Counted from the first letter of the stretch, positions 8,743-17,328 are shown. The stretch is 64,000 bases of DNA from Hydrogenophaga crocea (GCF_011388215.1 NZ_CP049989.1:2790001-2854000); one strand, 5' to 3'. The notes: generated by a model from the letters alone, not told the origin. Numbers and translations are program-made.

Positions 8743-9063
8743 ATGGCCGACATCCACATCGAACGCGAACACACGCTGGGGCTGGCGGCGGCCCGCAAGC
8801 TCGCCTGGCAGTGGGCCGAGCAGGCCGAAAACGAGTTCGACATGAGCTGCACCTACGAGGAGGGCCAGAAGGCCGACGAGGTGCAGTTCACGCGCTCGGG
8901 GGTGAGCGGCTGCCTGCGCGTCACCGACGACCGCTTCGTGCTCGACGCGAGGCTCGGCTTCCTGCTGGGCGCGTTCAAGGATCGCATCGAGTCCGAGATC
9001 GTGAAGAACCTCGACACCCTGCTGGCGGCCAAAAAAGCCGCGGCCAAGAAGAAAGCCCCCTGA
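8743..9063 (+). CDS. Polyhydroxyalkanoic acid system family protein (PHA granule-associated)
   Basis: 106 residues, start ATG 8743 behind GAGGAGACC. It opens ADIHIEREHTLGLAAARKLA and ends in an Ala/Lys tail, the pattern of PF09650 (PHA_gran_rgn). Such small proteins associate with polyhydroxyalkanoate granules, but their role is poorly known. The Lys-rich tail AAKKAAAKKKAP resembles the tails of phasin-like and histone-like proteins. Its stop codon lies in the loop of a terminator hairpin. The neighbours ACBP and WS/DGAT fit a storage-lipid theme. Confidence 0.8.
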   Translation: MADIHIEREHTLGLAAARKLAWQWAEQAENEFDMSCTYEEGQKADEVQFTRSGVSGCLRVTDDRFVLDARLGFLLGAFKDRIESEIVKNLDTLLAAKKAAAKKKAP

Positions 9064-9076
9064 CGGGGGCTTTTTT
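9052..9076 (+). terminator. Rho-independent terminator overlapping the PHA-protein stop codon
   Basis: Stem AAAGCCCCC (9052-9060) with GGGGGCTTT (9065-9073), loop TGAC holding the TGA stop, then more T residues. It separates two convergent genes. Confidence 0.85.
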
Positions 9077-9330
9077 CAGCTCAGCGACTCGATCAGGTCG
9101 ATGTACTGCTGCATGGCGTCGTCGGCCGAGGTGCCCTTGAAGCCGTTCCAGGCGTCCCACTTGGCGCGGCCCACCATGTCGCCGAAGCCGGGCTTCTTCT
9201 CGCTGTTGTCGCCAGCGGTGGCCTGCTTGTAGAGGCCGTAGATCTTGAGCAGCGTGCTGTTGTCGGGGCGCTCGGCGAGCTTCTTGGAGTTGGCAACGGC
9301 GGCGTCGAAGCGGGCCTTGAGATCGGACAT
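9076..9330 (-). CDS. Acyl-CoA-binding protein (ACBP)
   Basis: 84 residues, a whole single-domain ACBP. The diagnostic block LLKIYGLYKQATAGD is followed by KPGFGDMVGRAKWDAWNGFKG, the conserved acyl-CoA pocket with its Tyr, Lys and Trp residues. It binds long-chain acyl-CoA esters in the cytosol and buffers or delivers them. A ribosome site (AGGAGACCC) precedes ATG 9330. It converges on the PHA-protein gene and diverges from the WS/DGAT acyltransferase that would use acyl-CoA. Confidence 0.93.
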   Translation of the reverse strand: MSDLKARFDAAVANSKKLAERPDNSTLLKIYGLYKQATAGDNSEKKPGFGDMVGRAKWDAWNGFKGTSADDAMQQYIDLIESLS

Positions 9331-9416
9331 GGGGTCTCCTGAAGGGATGGCGGTTTGTCCCGGTATCTTACGGAGGCGACTCTGCCCAGAATAGAGAACC
9401 CACCCGAGGAGACACC

Positions 9417-10916
9417 ATGGATCACCGCGTCGCCACCGTCACGCAGGCGCTGAGCACCGCGATCGGCCTGCCCGGCGAACGCATGAGCAAGGTCGACACG
9501 GCCTGGCTGCGCATGGACTCGCCGGCCAACCTCATGATGATCGTGGGCGTGTGGATCCTGCGGCCCGGCCTGACGCGTGCGGCGCTGGCCGAACGCATCA
9601 CCGATCGGCTGCTGGGCTACCAGCGCTTCCGCCAGGTGCCGCGCGAAGACGCGGCTGGCGCGGCCTGGCACGACGACCCCGGCTTCGACCTCGCGCGCCA
9701 CCTCACCACGCACCGGCTCAAGCGCGCCAAGGGTCAGAGCGCGCAGGCCGCACTGCAGGCGCGCGTCGCCGAGCTCGCGGTGACGCCGCTCGACCCGGCG
9801 CACCCGCTGTGGCAGTTCGAGCTCATCGAGCAATACGACGGCGGCTCGGCCCTGATCGCGCGCATCCACCACTGCATCGCCGACGGCATCGCGCTCATCA
9901 GCGTGATGATGAGCCTGGTCGATGGTGGCGCCCTGCCGCCGCGGCGCGCGCGCCCGGCCAAGGCCGCCCGGGCGGGTGGCCTCGAAGGCGCCGAAGACTG
10001 GCTCGCCGACACCCTGATCCGCCCCTTTGGCGACATCACCGCGCGCGCGCTCGAGGTGGCCGGCGGCGGCGCGGCGAAATCGCTGCACCTCATGGCCACG
10101 CCGCAGCAGACCCTGGCCGGCACCGTGGACCAGGCGCTGGACATGGCGCGCATCGCGGGCCAGCTCGCGAGCGACGTCGCCGCGCTCGCACTCATGCCCG
10201 ACGACGCGAGCACCCGCCTCAAGGGCACGCCGCACGCCGTGAAGAAGGTGGCCTGGTGCGAGCCCATCCCGCTCGACGCCGTGAAGGCCGTGGGCCGGGC
10301 CTTCAACGCCTCGGTCAACGACGTGCTGCTCTCGTGCGTGGCCGGCGCCATCGGCCACTACCTGCGCGGGCTGGGCGACGACACGCAGGGCCTGGAGATC
10401 CGCGCCATGGTGCCGATCAACCTGCGCCCGCTCGAAGAGGCCTGGAAGCTCGGCAACCGCTTCGGCCTGGTACCGCTGCTGCTGCCCATCGGCCTCACGA
10501 ACCCGGTGGAGCGGCTGTACGCGGTGCGCGCGCGCATGAACGAACTCAAGGGCAGCCTGCAGCCGCTGCTGACCTTCGGGCTGCTGTCGGTGGCGGGGCT
10601 GATGATCAAGCCCGCGCAGGACGCCCTGCTCAACCTGTTCGGCCGCAAGACCACGGCCGTGATGACCAACGTGCCCGGGCCGGGCACCAAGCTCAAGGTG
10701 TGCGGCAGCACGCTCGAGCAGACCATGTTCTGGGTGCCGCAGTCGGGCACGGTGGGGCTGGGGGTGTCGGTGTTGAGCTACGGCGGCGGCGTGCAGTTCG
10801 GCGTCATTGCCGACACCGCCCTGTGCCCCGAGCCGCAGGCCATCATCGACGGCTTCGCGCCGGCCTTCAACCAGTTGCTCGCGCTGACGCTGATGCTGCC
10901 CTGGGGCGATGAGTGA
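9417..10916 (+). CDS. Wax ester synthase / diacylglycerol acyltransferase (WS/DGAT)
   Basis: 499 residues, start ATG 9417 after GAGGAGACACC. The catalytic motif HHxxxDG is present as HHCIADG (H151, H152, D156, G157). The N-terminal MSKVDTAWLRM and the C-terminal WES_acyltransf part with NVPGP are also typical. It would transfer acyl groups from acyl-CoA to fatty alcohol or diacylglycerol to make wax ester or triacylglycerol at the inner membrane or lipid bodies. The divergent ACBP gene and the nearby PHA-granule gene support a storage role. Confidence 0.9.
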   Translation: MDHRVATVTQALSTAIGLPGERMSKVDTAWLRMDSPANLMMIVGVWILRPGLTRAALAERITDRLLGYQRFRQVPREDAAGAAWHDDPGFDLARHLTTHRLKRAKGQSAQAALQARVAELAVTPLDPAHPLWQFELIEQYDGGSALIARIHHCIADGIALISVMMSLVDGGALPPRRARPAKAARAGGLEGAEDWLADTLIRPFGDITARALEVAGGGAAKSLHLMATPQQTLAGTVDQALDMARIAGQLASDVAALALMPDDASTRLKGTPHAVKKVAWCEPIPLDAVKAVGRAFNASVNDVLLSCVAGAIGHYLRGLGDDTQGLEIRAMVPINLRPLEEAWKLGNRFGLVPLLLPIGLTNPVERLYAVRARMNELKGSLQPLLTFGLLSVAGLMIKPAQDALLNLFGRKTTAVMTNVPGPGTKLKVCGSTLEQTMFWVPQSGTVGLGVSVLSYGGGVQFGVIADTALCPEPQAIIDGFAPAFNQLLALTLMLPWGDE

Positions 10917-10934
10917 GGCCGCGCGCCGGATCGT

Positions 10935-11723
10935 TCAGCGCTGTTGCGGCACGGCAGCCAGGTTGAGCCGGCGGTTCGCGATGTGCAGCAGGCCGTCGAA
11001 GATCAGGCTTTCCACCAGCTCGACCTCGGTCGACATCGAAGGCGCCATCTTCCAGCCCGCGCCACCCGTCATGTAGACCACGGGCGCTTCGCCGCAGTGG
11101 CGGCGAAGGTTCTCGACCATGCGCTGCACCGCGCCGGCGATCGCGAAGGTGCCGCCGCTGGTGAGCGCGTCGCTGGTGTTGGTGGGGAAATCGCGCACCT
11201 CGCCCGTGGGCACGTGCAGGCCCGCGGTGCCCGATTCGAGCGCGCGCAACATGATGCCGTGGCCCGGCAGGATGATGCCGCCGAGGAACTTGCCCTGGGT
11301 GTCGATGGCCTCGACCGTGACCGCCGTGCCCACCATCACCACCACGCAGGGCCGGGCCGGCCCATGGGCCAGCAGGCGCTGGCGGGCACCGATCATGGCG
11401 ACCCAGCGGTCGGAGCCCAGGCGCGCGGGGTGGTCGTAGCCGTTGACCAGGCCACCTTCGGCATTGCTCGACACCACCCATTGCGGGGTGACGTCCCAGA
11501 GTTCGAGCTGCTCCTCGACCCGGCGCTTCACCGCATCGCCCGCCACCACGCAACCGAGCACCCAGCGCGGCGTGGGCAGGCGGCTCCAGTCGCCGTCGCC
11601 CAGCGACTCGATGTTCTCGAGGAACTGGGCGCCGTGCGAAATCAGGCGCGCCCCCACCTGGGGCTCCTCATAGAGCGCCCACTTGAGGCGCGTATTGCCG
11701 ACGTCCAGGGCGAGAAAGGCCAT
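10935..11723 (-). CDS. coaX: Type III pantothenate kinase
   Basis: 262 residues. The ASKHA-fold phosphate loop [10 protein letters not shown] sits at the N-terminus; [19 protein letters not shown] and [10 protein letters not shown] follow, as in CoaX. It phosphorylates pantothenate, the first step of coenzyme A synthesis, in the cytoplasm with a monovalent cation. In Burkholderiales this gene (also called baf) usually follows birA; here that partner is not adjacent. It ends 18 bp from the convergent WS/DGAT gene. Confidence 0.93.
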   Translation of the reverse strand: MAFLALDVGNTRLKWALYEEPQVGARLISHGAQFLENIESLGDGDWSRLPTPRWVLGCVVAGDAVKRRVEEQLELWDVTPQWVVSSNAEGGLVNGYDHPARLGSDRWVAMIGARQRLLAHGPARPCVVVMVGTAVTVEAIDTQGKFLGGIILPGHGIMLRALESGTAGLHVPTGEVRDFPTNTSDALTSGGTFAIAGAVQRMVENLRRHCGEAPVVYMTGGAGWKMAPSMSTEVELVESLIFDGLLHIANRRLNLAAVPQQR

Positions 11724-11768
11724 GGGCCGCGATTATGACGAACGGTTCGCGCGGGGCGGATCCGCGCG

Positions 11769-12437
11769 TCAGATCAGGCCGAGCCAGCAGGCGCGCTGCA
11801 CCGCCGCAAGCTTGTTGTCGGTCTGCAGCTTGCTCATGGCATTGGCCAGGTGGTAATTCACCGTGCGCTCGGAGACCTCCATGCGCGTGGCGGTCTCGCG
11901 GGCGGTGAGGCCTTCGAAGGCCAGGTTCAGGCTTTCGAGCTCGCGCGGGCTCAGGGCCACGCGCTGCTCGGCCAGCGCCCGCTTGAGCATGGGCCAGATG
12001 TTGAAGGCCGACCAGGCCAGCGTGGCGGCCTCGGTGCGGCTGCCGAAGGCACGCGGGCTGAAGAGGAAGCACTCGAAGGCCCGGCCCGCGGGCAGCGGAA
12101 AGGCCACGCGCACCAGGCTCTGGTGGCCATGGGCCAGGAACAGCCGGCGCCAGCGGCTGCCCTGGTCGGCCGCGGATTTGGCGATGTCCTGCCAGGCCAC
12201 CAGCGGCGCGTCGCTCTCGCGCCAGCTCGAACCGAAGTCGCGGCTCTCGGCCAGGGCTTCGGCCGCGGGCAGCAGCCGGGGCGGGTGCGCGGCCAGCACA
12301 TCGCGTTTTTCGCGCGAGCCCATCGGGTTGGGCCCGAGCACCACCAGGCCTTCCACACCCTGTTCGCGCAGCGCGCACAGCCAATCCGCGAGGATGCTGT
12401 CCACGCCGAGACTGTCAAAGTTGACAGGGAGTGTCAT
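11769..12437 (-). CDS. LuxR-family regulator of the autoinducer type
   Basis: 222 residues. The C-terminal 60 are a clear quorum-sensing-type LuxR helix-turn-helix: LSPRELESLNLAFEGLTARETATRMEVSERTVNYHLANAMSKL and the closing AVQRACWLGLI. The N-terminal ~150 residues have the length and secondary-structure pattern of an autoinducer-binding domain, but its key residues are not clear to me. No luxI homologue lies in the window, so this looks like a LuxR solo. It diverges from a CqsS-like sensor kinase with only 27 bp between starts. A perfect 16-bp dyad overlaps its own first codons. Confidence 0.85.
   Translation of the reverse strand: MTLPVNFDSLGVDSILADWLCALREQGVEGLVVLGPNPMGSREKRDVLAAHPPRLLPAAEALAESRDFGSSWRESDAPLVAWQDIAKSAADQGSRWRRLFLAHGHQSLVRVAFPLPAGRAFECFLFSPRAFGSRTEAATLAWSAFNIWPMLKRALAEQRVALSPRELESLNLAFEGLTARETATRMEVSERTVNYHLANAMSKLQTDNKLAAVQRACWLGLI
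12412..12427. promoter_or_regulatory. Lux-box-like perfect dyad CTGTCAA-N2-TTGACAG
   Basis: A 7-2-7 perfect inverted repeat inside codons 4-9 of the luxR-type gene, about 40 bp upstream of the sensor-kinase start. Length and CTGTCA half-sites resemble LuxR-family binding sites. It could serve autoregulation of luxR and control of the divergent kinase gene. Confidence 0.5.
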
Positions 12438-12464
12438 GCCTTCAGGGCAGGTGATGGGCGCAGA

Positions 12465-13850
12465 ATGCGCCCGGTCGATAGTGCCAAAGACTCAACGCGA
12501 AGGCGCGCGGCATTACTGGAGGACATATTGCTGCTCAACCGGTTGCAGTTGAAGAACACGCTGGCGCGATGGCAAAAATGGTGGCGTGACGAGATCTTCG
12601 GCGCGCCAATAGAGGCGATTTTGCATCCTTCGTCCCGCCGGATGTGGCTGAGTGGCATTTTCACGTTGACGGGGCATTTGATTTTCTTTTTCCTCTGGTC
12701 GGATGTATTGCCGCAACCCTATGAAAGCCCGTTGGCGCGATTGCTCATGGCCCTCACCGGTTTGATTTATCTCATGCCGACCCTGCGGCGTGACCCCGGC
12801 TCGATGCTCAGCGGCCGCCTGTTCAGCATGGCCACATGGCTACAGCTGCCTTGGTTCTTCACGTGGATGTACTGCATGAACGGAGGCAACGCAGTCTGGA
12901 TGGGGAGCGTGGTTGCCATGGTCCTCATCTACTACCACGTCACCGACTGGCGCTTGGCCACGATCGGCTTGATCGCGGGCGGCATGGCCGGCCTGTTCAC
13001 GGCCCTTCTGAGTGGAGCCGAACCGTTGGCCTTGCGTCAACCCGCGGCCCACTGGATCCTGATCGGCTTTGCCTGGTCCATGGGACTGATGCTGGGTTTG
13101 ACCAACGCCAATCTGCGGCGTGTGCGGCAGATCGCCACGCTGGCCACGCTTAGGGTGGTAACCCATGAACTGCGCACGCCACTGGCCACCATCAACATCA
13201 TGGGCGACGTATTGCGCAACCTGTCTCAGCAGGGCGTGAGCGAAGCCAAGCGCAAGAAGTTCGAGGAGCTCGCCGGGCGTCTGCAGCACTTGGTGAGCAG
13301 CATGAACCGCCAGCTGGACACCCACATCGCCAATGCACAGATTGCGCGTCCATCACGCGACAAGTCGATCATCCAGGCCGCCGGCCTGGTCGAAGAGGTG
13401 GTGACCCGCTTCCCCTATCGAACCTCGCGCGAGCGCGACTGCGTGCGTGTGCAGGTGCAGCAGGACTTCTGTTTCAAAGGCTCTCGCACGCTGTTTGCGC
13501 AGGTCTTGACCAATCTGATCAAGAACAGTCTGCATGCACTGGCATCGGCCAGCAGCGCTCCGCAGCCCGGCGACCTGCGCATCGATGTGGGCATCCACCG
13601 TGGCAAAGGCCGCATTGCGGTCTCGGACGATGGCATCGGCATTTCTCACCAGGTGCGGCCCCGAATATTCGAGCCTTTCTATTCCACGCAAATCGGTTCG
13701 GGCAACGGCCTGGGCCTGACCTTCTGCAAAAACGTGATCGAAGCGGCCAACGGCCGCCTGAGCGTGCATTCCGAGCCCGGCCTGGGGGCGGTGTTCATGA
13801 TCGATCTCCCCGTGTCCACCAACGGTGCGCCAGCGCGGCCCGCCCACTGA
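12465..13850 (+). CDS. CqsS/LqsS-like sensor histidine kinase (alpha-hydroxyketone type)
   Basis: 461 residues from ATG 12465; a TTG at 12528 with GGAGG just upstream is a rival start (440 residues). Six or so membrane helices (about 60-215) contain LPQPYESPLARLL, LPWFFTWMYCMNGGNAVWMGS and the following DW. These closely follow the sensor half of Vibrio CqsS and Legionella LqsS. The kinase core has THELRTPLATI (H234), NLIKNSLHAL, DDGIGI and GNGLGLTF. It ends without its own receiver domain, unlike CqsS. It should sit in the inner membrane and sense a small hydrophobic signal. The response regulator starts 10 bp downstream. GC content looks a little lower than in neighbours. The ligand is inferred from family likeness only. 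Confidence 0.75.
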   Translation: MRPVDSAKDSTRRRAALLEDILLLNRLQLKNTLARWQKWWRDEIFGAPIEAILHPSSRRMWLSGIFTLTGHLIFFFLWSDVLPQPYESPLARLLMALTGLIYLMPTLRRDPGSMLSGRLFSMATWLQLPWFFTWMYCMNGGNAVWMGSVVAMVLIYYHVTDWRLATIGLIAGGMAGLFTALLSGAEPLALRQPAAHWILIGFAWSMGLMLGLTNANLRRVRQIATLATLRVVTHELRTPLATINIMGDVLRNLSQQGVSEAKRKKFEELAGRLQHLVSSMNRQLDTHIANAQIARPSRDKSIIQAAGLVEEVVTRFPYRTSRERDCVRVQVQQDFCFKGSRTLFAQVLTNLIKNSLHALASASSAPQPGDLRIDVGIHRGKGRIAVSDDGIGISHQVRPRIFEPFYSTQIGSGNGLGLTFCKNVIEAANGRLSVHSEPGLGAVFMIDLPVSTNGAPARPAH

Positions 13851-13860
13851 ACGCGACGCC

Positions 13861-14847
13861 ATGGCCCTGACCCTCTCCCTCTTCCACCGCCCGGGCGCCA
13901 CCCTGTTCCTCGACGACGACCCCGATTACCTCGAGATGCTCGCGATGGTCGTGCCGGCGCAGATGCAGGTCGAGCTGTACGCGCGGCCCTCGGGGTTTCT
14001 GGCGCGCATGCAGACCGAGCCGTCCCAGTGGGAGGCCGATGCGGCGCTGCAGCTGCAGATGATCGACCGCTGGCGCCAGGGCCAGCCGCTGATCCCGCAG
14101 ATCCTGCGCTACTGGGCCACCCGGCCCGAGCGCTACCGCCTGGCGCAGATCTGCGTGGTCGACTACGCCATGCCCGGCACCGACGGCCTGACCGTGCTCA
14201 ACTCCCTGCTCGACTGGCCGGGCTCGCGCGTGCTGCTCACCGGCCAGGCCGACGAGCAGATCGCGATCCAGGCCTTCAACAACGGCCTGATCGACCAGTT
14301 CGTGCCCAAGCAGGCGGCCGACATCACGCGCCACCTGCTGGGCGTGCTGCGCCGCCTGGCGCAGACGCCTCACCCGCGGCTCAACACCATGTGGCGCGGC
14401 GTGCTGCGGCCGCAGCAGGTCTCGCTGCTGCAGATCCCGTCGGTGGCGCAGTGGCTGCGCGACTACACCCACCACCACTGGGTCGAGTACGTGGTGATCG
14501 GCGAGCCCTTCGGCCTACTGGGCCTCGACGGCAACGGCACCGCGCACTGGCTGCAGCTCGAACCCACGGCCAGCCTGGGCGACCTGGCCGAGCTCGCTGC
14601 CTCGGCCGCGCTGGGCATGGACGTGGTGCGCGCGGTGCGCGAAGGCCGCCGCCTCGCGGCCGTGGAGCTGCACCAGCAGATGGCGCTGCGCGGCCCGGTG
14701 CGCACCGCGCCGGCCACCGACATCGGCGACGACGGCCTGCTCATGGCCGCGGCTTTCGTGCTCGAGAACGCCGAACTGCCGCAGGCCATCTACCCGTACC
14801 GCCACTTCCTGCAGGCGGAAAACCACCGCACGGTGCAGGACCACTGA
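13861..14847 (+). CDS. Atypical response regulator (LqsR/JqsR-like position)
   Basis: 328 residues. The receiver domain shows LFLDDD at the N-terminus, the phosphoacceptor in CVVDYAMPG (D101), VLLTGQ and the switch lysine in FVPKQ. About 45 extra residues, rich in Gln and Trp (40-90), are inserted before the phosphoacceptor strand, so D is near 101 rather than 55. The C-terminal ~170 residues match no DNA-binding domain I know. Placed directly after the CqsS-like kinase, it is the likely phosphotransfer partner, as LqsR is for LqsS in Legionella. The output mechanism is unknown. Confidence 0.7.
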   Translation: MALTLSLFHRPGATLFLDDDPDYLEMLAMVVPAQMQVELYARPSGFLARMQTEPSQWEADAALQLQMIDRWRQGQPLIPQILRYWATRPERYRLAQICVVDYAMPGTDGLTVLNSLLDWPGSRVLLTGQADEQIAIQAFNNGLIDQFVPKQAADITRHLLGVLRRLAQTPHPRLNTMWRGVLRPQQVSLLQIPSVAQWLRDYTHHHWVEYVVIGEPFGLLGLDGNGTAHWLQLEPTASLGDLAELAASAALGMDVVRAVREGRRLAAVELHQQMALRGPVRTAPATDIGDDGLLMAAAFVLENAELPQAIYPYRHFLQAENHRTVQDH

Positions 14848-14853
14848 AGGTTT

Positions 14854-15981
14854 TCACTTCTGCCGCCAAGGCAGCCCGCGCCGGCGCCAGCCGCCGCGCG
14901 ATCCGCGGTGCGCGTGTTCGTCCGGATCGCCCTCGAAACCCTCGAGGATGTTGTAGGCCTGCAGGCCCAGGACGGTGGCGCGCTGGGCCGCGGCGATCGA
15001 GCGCACGCCGCTGCGGCACAGCATGAGCAGCGGCTTGCCGCCCTGGGCGGCCGCGCGCACCTGCTCGTCGAACGCCGGGTTGGGCGCCATGCCCGGCCAC
15101 TGCTTCCAGGCCACGGGCAGCGCCTCGGGCACGAAACCCACCCACTCGCGCTCGGCGTCGGTGCGCACGTCGACCAGCACGGCGCGGCCTTCCTGCACCC
15201 AGCGCCAGGCCAGTTCGGCCGACACGTCGCCCGCGTAGCTGCCGGCGTCGGCGCCTTCGGGCGGGCGCGGCGCCTGCAGCGCGTCGCCGCCGGCGTCGTG
15301 GCGCAGGCCCGAGCTGAGGTTGGCCGGCACGGCCTCGTCGATGCGGCGCGGGCGCGGCAGGTTCAGACCGTCCATGAGCGCGATGAACTCGGCCTCGCTG
15401 CGCCCCGCAATGCGCGCGTTGTGCCGCTTCTCATGGCCGATGCTCGAATGGCGCTGGCCGTGGTAGTCGTGCCCGGGCCAGACGGTGGTGTCGTCGGGCA
15501 GGGCGAACAGCACGCGCGTGAGGCTGCGGTAGAGGTCGCTCGCGCTGCCCGACTGGAAGTCGGTGCGGCCGCAACCCCCGATCAGCAGCGTGTCGCCGGT
15601 GAACACGTGATCGCGCCAGAGAAAGCTCATGCTGCCCGCGGTGTGCCCCGGCGTGTGCAGGGCCTTCAGCCGCTCCTGGCCGAAGCGCAGCTCGTCGCCG
15701 TGCTCGAGTTGCACCGCGGCGGTGCCGATGCCACAGCCCGAAGGCGCCGCGGTGCGCGCGCCCGTGAGCTCCACCAGCCGGCCCGCGCTGGTGATGTGGT
15801 CGGCGTGCGCGTGCGTCTCCAGGGCCCACACCAGGCGCAGGCCGTGCGCCTGGAGGGCGTCGAGGTCGCGCTGGAGTTGCTCCTCCACCGGGTCGATGAT
15901 GAGCGCCTCGCGGGTGTCGGGATCGAACAGCAGGTAGGTGTAGGTGCTCGACGCGGGGTCGAAAAGCTGGATCGGTTGCAT
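14854..15981 (-). CDS. Persulfide dioxygenase-rhodanese fusion protein
   Basis: 375 residues in two domains. Residues 1-240 are an ETHE1-like metallo-beta-lactamase fold with HAHADH (H57, H59, D61, H62), HTPGHTAGS, FTGDTLLIGGCGRTD and the final His in GHDYHGQ. Residues ~270-360 are a rhodanese domain with the active Cys322 in LMLCRSGVRS. This matches the PRF proteins of Burkholderia, which oxidise glutathione persulfide to sulfite and exchange sulfur with thiosulfate. The start ATG 15981 gives MQPIQLFDP, the usual N-terminus. It converges with the response regulator at a 6-bp gap. Confidence 0.9.
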   Translation of the reverse strand: MQPIQLFDPASSTYTYLLFDPDTREALIIDPVEEQLQRDLDALQAHGLRLVWALETHAHADHITSAGRLVELTGARTAAPSGCGIGTAAVQLEHGDELRFGQERLKALHTPGHTAGSMSFLWRDHVFTGDTLLIGGCGRTDFQSGSASDLYRSLTRVLFALPDDTTVWPGHDYHGQRHSSIGHEKRHNARIAGRSEAEFIALMDGLNLPRPRRIDEAVPANLSSGLRHDAGGDALQAPRPPEGADAGSYAGDVSAELAWRWVQEGRAVLVDVRTDAEREWVGFVPEALPVAWKQWPGMAPNPAFDEQVRAAAQGGKPLLMLCRSGVRSIAAAQRATVLGLQAYNILEGFEGDPDEHAHRGSRGGWRRRGLPWRQK

Positions 15982-16149
15982 GGGTCGGTGGCGTTGGGGG
16001 CGATGGCCCGAGTGTTCCATCTTCGCCTTGCACGCAATTTCATCAAGGGCTTCAAGAAAATTCACGGCCCGCCCGGCGCAGCGCCGCACCCAGCGGAAAT
16101 CGCCTGCCCGCAGCCCGCCGGCAGCCGAACGCTCGGTGAAAACCCTGTC

Positions 16150-16169
16150 TTGGTAAGCATGCTTGCCAA
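16150..16169. promoter_or_regulatory. 20-bp dyad upstream of the TRAP operon, candidate operator
   Basis: TTGGTAAGC-AT-GCTTGCCAA, 9-bp arms with one mismatch, centred about 50 bp before dctP. The size fits a GntR- or LacI-type operator, the kind of regulator that often controls TRAP operons. No regulator gene is adjacent. Confidence 0.45.
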
Positions 16170-16209
16170 CGGATGATGGGGTTTTCCAACCCGTTCTGGA
16201 GACATCGCG

Positions 16210-17328
16210 ATGACCGAGAAGAAGACTGCCACGTCCCGTCGCAGCATGCTGAAGGGGGCTGCCGTTGCCACCGGTGCCATGGCCGTGCCCATGGTCGCCA
16301 CCGCCCAAACCACGACCCTGCGCTTCCAGTCCACCTGGCCGGCCAAGGACATCTTCCACGAGTACGCCAACGACTTCGCCAAGAAGGTCAACGACATGGC
16401 GGGTGGCCGCCTGAAGATCGAGGTGCTGCCCTCGGGCGCCGTGGTGCCGGCCTTCCAGATCCTCGAAGCCGTGTCCAAGGGCACGCTCGATGGCGGCCAT
16501 GGCGTGATCGCCTACCACTACGGCAAGAACTCGGCGCTGGCCCTGTGGGGCTCGGGCCCGGCGTTCGGCATGGACCCGAACATGGTGCTGGCCTGGCACA
16601 ACTACGGCGGCGGCAAGGAGCTCGTGGCCGAGATCTACAAGGCCCTGAACATGGACGTGGTGTCCTTCCTGTACGGTCCCATGCCGACGCAGCCGCTGGG
16701 CTGGTTCAAGAAGCCGGTGGCCAAGGTCGAAGACATGAAGGGCCTGAAGTTCCGCACCGTGGGCCTGGCGGTGGACGTGTTCACCGAGATGGGCACTGCG
16801 GTGAACCCGCTGCCCGGTGGCGAGATCGTGCCCGCGCTCGACCGCGGCCTGATCGACGCGGCCGAGTTCAACAACGCGTCTTCGGACCGCGTTCTGGGCT
16901 TCCCCGACGTGGTGAAGAACTGCATGCTGCAGAGCTTCCACCAGAGCGGCGAGCAGTTCGAGATCCTGTTCAACGGCCCCAAGTACAACGCGCTCAACCC
17001 CGAGCTCAAAGCCATCGTCGACTACGCGGTGCAGGCCGCCAGCGCCGACATGAGCTGGAAGGCCATCCAGCGCAACAGCCAGGACTACATCGAGCTCAAG
17101 AAGGCCGGCGTGAAGTTCTACAAGACCCCCGACGCCGTGCTGCGCGCGCAGCTTGCCGCCTGGGACAAGACCATCGCCAAGAAGGCCGGCGAGAACCCGC
17201 TGTTCAAGAAGGTGCTCGACTCGCAGAAGGCCTTCGCCGAGCGCGCCGGCCAGTGGCAGAACGACTACACCGTCGATTTCAAGATGGCCTACAACCACTA
17301 CTTCGGCCGCGGCGCCAAGAAGAGCTGA
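16210..17328 (+). CDS. TRAP transporter substrate-binding protein (DctP family)
   Basis: 372 residues, start ATG 16210 behind CTGGAGACATCGCG. A Tat signal TSRRSMLKGAAVATGAM leads to a likely cleavage near ATAQ. The mature DctP domain has TTTLRFQSTWPAKDIF, LKFRTVGLAVDVF with the substrate carboxylate-binding Arg, and EFNNASSDRVLGF. Its resemblance to TakP-type proteins suggests a 2-oxo acid or other monocarboxylate, but the ligand is not fixed by sequence. It is the first gene of a dctPQM operon. Confidence 0.9.
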   Translation: MTEKKTATSRRSMLKGAAVATGAMAVPMVATAQTTTLRFQSTWPAKDIFHEYANDFAKKVNDMAGGRLKIEVLPSGAVVPAFQILEAVSKGTLDGGHGVIAYHYGKNSALALWGSGPAFGMDPNMVLAWHNYGGGKELVAEIYKALNMDVVSFLYGPMPTQPLGWFKKPVAKVEDMKGLKFRTVGLAVDVFTEMGTAVNPLPGGEIVPALDRGLIDAAEFNNASSDRVLGFPDVVKNCMLQSFHQSGEQFEILFNGPKYNALNPELKAIVDYAVQAASADMSWKAIQRNSQDYIELKKAGVKFYKTPDAVLRAQLAAWDKTIAKKAGENPLFKKVLDSQKAFAERAGQWQNDYTVDFKMAYNHYFGRGAKKS

